The notes beneath the pieces are model-generated. The model had not been told where the DNA came from. It searched no databases and was given only the letters and a program-made list of their open reading frames with translations. From Verrucomicrobiota bacterium (GTDB lineage: Bacteria > Verrucomicrobiota > Verrucomicrobiia > Opitutales > Opitutaceae): a DNA stretch of 15,024 nt. Every line of letters starts with the position of its first letter. Within the stretch, counting starts at the first letter, position 1. The stretch spans positions 1-15,024 of the forward strand of contig JAEZSJ010000392.1 of the NCBI GenBank assembly GCA_023443985.1. Direction: 5' to 3'. Positions 13,287-15,024 of this stretch are shown piece after piece. The translations under genes were made by a program, and so were the position numbers.

Positions 13287-14464
13287 TGTCGTCGGGTGGC
13301 GGCCAGAACCCCGCCGTGCCCCTTCCCCGGCCAGTGCCCCCCTCCTTCTGCGCCGCCGTCGCCAGACGTTGGTTGCGCCGTGTGGTGTTGGCCGCCGGAG
13401 CGGCGTTTGCCGTGACCGGCTTGGCGGTGGCCGAGGATGCGCGCGAGTGGATCGCGGGCGCCGATGTGTCGGCGCTGGCCGTGCTGGAGCAGCACGGCGC
13501 CGTCTATCGCGACGGCCGGCGGGCGGGCGACGCGCTCGGGATCCTGCGCGCCCGCGGGGTGGACTGTTTCCGGCTGCGGCTCTTCGTGGCGCCCGACGGC
13601 ACGGATGTGGTCACCAACGACCTCCGCTACACGCTGGCGCTGGCCAGGCGCGTGAAGGCGACCGGCGCCACGCTGCTCCTCGATATCCATTACTCCGACA
13701 CGTGGGCCGATCCGGCCAAGCAGACCAGGCCGGCGGCCTGGGCCGGCCTGCCGTTTCCGGAACTGGTCGCGACGGTGCGCGCGTACACCGCCTCGACCCT
13801 GCGGGAGTTCGTGCGGGAAGGCGTGGCCCCGGACCTGGTGCAGCTCGGCAACGAGATCACCAACGGGATGCTCTGGCCGGACGGCCGGGTGGAGCACTCG
13901 GAGCGCGGGGACGCCGCCGGCTGGTCCCGCCTGGGCGAACTGCTGCGGGCTGCGCACGCCGGGCTCGGCGACGCGTTCCCCGACGGGGGGCGGCCTCGGT
14001 CGATCCTCCACATCGAGAGCCCGCATCAGCTCGAGCGCGCGCTCTGGTTCTGTCGCGAGGCCACCGCGGCCCGCGTGCCGTTCGACATGATCGGCGTCAG
14101 CTACTACCCGGAGTGGCACGAGGGCCTGCCCGCGCTGCGCCGCGCCCTCGACGCGCTCGCGCGGGAGTTCGGCAAGCCCGTGCTCGTCGTCGAGACCGCC
14201 TATCCGTGGAAGCCGGACGAACACTGGGTCGGCCGGCCGCACCTGGACTGGCCGCTCACCCCCGCGGGCCAACGGCGTTTCGTGCGCGAGGTCGCCGCCG
14301 CCGTCCGCGCGACGCCCGACGGCCTCGGCGCGGGCGTCGTGTATTGGTATCCGGAATGCGTCCCTGTGCCCGGCCTCGCCGTGTGGGTGGGCGGCTCCTG
14401 CTCCCTCTTCGGGAAGGCGGGCCGCGTGCTGCCCGCTGCATCCGAACTCGCCGGCCGCCGCTGA
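13286..14464 (+). CDS. Secreted GH53 endo-beta-1,4-galactanase (arabinogalactan galactosidase)
   Basis: This is a 392-residue protein. A positively charged stretch (RRWLRR, 27-32) and hydrophobic core (33-48) form a Sec signal, with cleavage probably after AVA (about 49). The GH53 TIM-barrel signatures follow: GADVS (58-62), CFRLRLFVAP (94-103), LLDIHYSDTWADPAKQ (131-146), LVQLGNEITNGMLWP (184-198) with acid/base E190, IGVSYYPEWHEG (269-280), and VLVVETAYPW (299-308) with nucleophile E303. The family hydrolyses beta-1,4-galactan side chains of type I arabinogalactan and pectin outside the cytoplasm. The length fits a single catalytic domain. The TonB receptor begins 57 bp later, which suggests a polysaccharide-uptake pair. 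The start is debatable: the ATG at 13286 gives a 26-residue pre-region and overlaps a -35-like TTGACA. A TTG at codon 30 would give a textbook signal peptide starting MRRVVLAAG. Confidence 0.9.
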   Translation: MSSGGGQNPAVPLPRPVPPSFCAAVARRWLRRVVLAAGAAFAVTGLAVAEDAREWIAGADVSALAVLEQHGAVYRDGRRAGDALGILRARGVDCFRLRLFVAPDGTDVVTNDLRYTLALARRVKATGATLLLDIHYSDTWADPAKQTRPAAWAGLPFPELVATVRAYTASTLREFVREGVAPDLVQLGNEITNGMLWPDGRVEHSERGDAAGWSRLGELLRAAHAGLGDAFPDGGRPRSILHIESPHQLERALWFCREATAARVPFDMIGVSYYPEWHEGLPALRRALDALAREFGKPVLVVETAYPWKPDEHWVGRPHLDWPLTPAGQRRFVREVAAAVRATPDGLGAGVVYWYPECVPVPGLAVWVGGSCSLFGKAGRVLPAASELAGRR

Positions 14465-14521
14465 GCGCACGGCCGAGCTCCTGTTTTGCCCCGAACCGTC
14501 CAAGTCTCCTCCCGCACAAAC

Positions 14522-15024
14522 ATGAACCCCGTCAGAAAAACCCTCGCTTCGCCGCCCTCCAGCCTGTTGCTGGCCTGTGGACTGGCCACGCTCGCCTCCG
14601 CCCAAACCACCCCGGCCGAACGCGCCGCGCCCGCCGCGGAGGACGAGCAGGTCGTCGTCCTCAGCCCGTTCGAGGTGAACTCGAGCCGCGATGTCGGCTA
14701 CCTCGCGCAGAACACCCTGGCCGGCAGCCGCCTCAACACCGGGCTGAAGGACACCGCCGCCGCCATCTCCGTGCTCACGCCCGAGTTCCTCAAGGACATC
14801 GGCGCGACGAACATGAAGGATGTGATCCTCTTCCAGAACAACGCCGTGCCCGACTACGGCGACGCCGACAGCAACTTCAACGGCAACCCGATGATCGGCA
14901 ACAGCGAGTGGCAGCTCCGTATCCGCGGGCTTGATGCCACCTACGGCCGCAACTACTTCCCCTGGCGCGTCTCGACCGACTTCTACAACGTCGACCGCAT
15001 CGACCAGTCGCGCGGCCCCAACGC
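14522..15024 (+). CDS. TonB-dependent outer-membrane receptor, N-terminal part (runs off the window)
   Basis: Only 167 codons are present before the right edge. A signal peptide (residues 1-27, ending LATLASA) is followed by an acidic linker and a TonB-box-like stretch, VVLSPFEV (45-52). The plug domain then begins: GYLAQNTLAGSRLNTGLKD (59-77), AISVLTPEFLKDIG (81-94), LRIRGLDATYGRNYFPW (132-148) and the conserved RIDQSRGPN at the end (159-167). Full-length members are usually several hundred residues longer, with a 22-strand barrel. This arrangement is typical of the many receptors of Opitutaceae. No SusD-like gene is visible up to the edge. Placement directly behind GH53 suggests import of galacto- or arabinogalacto-oligosaccharides, but that is inference from context. 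The start ATG is preceded by a CTCCTCCC stretch, not a Shine-Dalgarno motif. Confidence 0.92.
   Translation, partial: MNPVRKTLASPPSSLLLACGLATLASAQTTPAERAAPAAEDEQVVVLSPFEVNSSRDVGYLAQNTLAGSRLNTGLKDTAAAISVLTPEFLKDIGATNMKDVILFQNNAVPDYGDADSNFNGNPMIGNSEWQLRIRGLDATYGRNYFPWRVSTDFYNVDRIDQSRGPN

Noticed and set aside
13043..14605. 520-codon minus-strand frame across GH53
   Set aside because: It has no recognisable domain, is antisense to a clear GH53 enzyme, and crosses three plus-strand features.
1..15024. Search for CRISPR arrays, tRNAs, insertion-sequence ends and toxin-antitoxin or defence genes
   Set aside because: I found no regularly spaced repeats, cloverleaf sequences, transposase motifs or defence domains. 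The YgjP-type peptidase lacks any restriction-system neighbour.

Overview
The window is GC-rich DNA (roughly 70% G+C by eye) and most likely comes from a member of the Opitutaceae (Verrucomicrobiota). The best clue is the TonB-dependent receptor entering at the right edge. Its N-terminus (LSPFEV TonB-box-like motif, then GYLAQNTLAGSRLNT and the plug) matches the receptor style I know from Opitutus relatives. Almost no gene start is preceded by a purine-rich Shine-Dalgarno sequence. I saw no tRNA, rRNA, CRISPR array, insertion sequence or phage gene.

Layout. (1) Bases 1-6939, minus strand: a surface-glycan glycosyltransferase cluster. Read in transcription order it holds a 1302-residue multi-domain glycosyltransferase, a 708-residue polytopic GT-C (GT39/ArnT-like) transferase with an extra C-terminal beta domain, and a second, paralogous GT-C protein cut off by the left edge. 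Gaps of 17 and 35 bp suggest one operon. (2) Bases 7025-10204, minus strand: a LysE/RhtB-type exporter preceded by a penicillin/acyl-homoserine-lactone acylase-type Ntn hydrolase. (3) Bases 10205-10490: a divergent, locally AT-rich control region with several inverted repeats. Part of it can fold in two mutually exclusive ways ahead of a GNAT acetyltransferase gene (10491-11132, plus). (4) Bases 11151-11765, minus: an unrecognised small lipoprotein, convergent with the GNAT gene and sharing a hairpin with it. (5) Bases 11860-13184, plus: a compact YfcE/MJ0936-type phosphoesterase, then a YgjP-type (DUF45) zinc metallopeptidase. (6) Bases 13286-15024, plus: a secreted GH53 endo-beta-1,4-galactanase followed 57 bp later by the truncated TonB receptor. 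This looks like a small galactan or arabinogalactan uptake locus, and it starts with a perfect 7-1-7 palindrome.

How the genes may work together. The left cluster should transfer polyprenyl-linked and nucleotide-activated sugars onto a cell-surface glycan. At the right end, GH53 should cut beta-1,4-galactan outside the cytoplasm and the TonB receptor may import the oligosaccharides. The middle is housekeeping or accessory. The acylase-exporter pair could handle N-acylated amino acids or homoserine lactones, but that is only inference. The most unusual item is the candidate bistable leader at 10391-10486. The clearest protein novelty is the 1302-residue enzyme, with duplicated beta modules and a decayed GT2-like domain in front of intact GT2 and GT4 domains.
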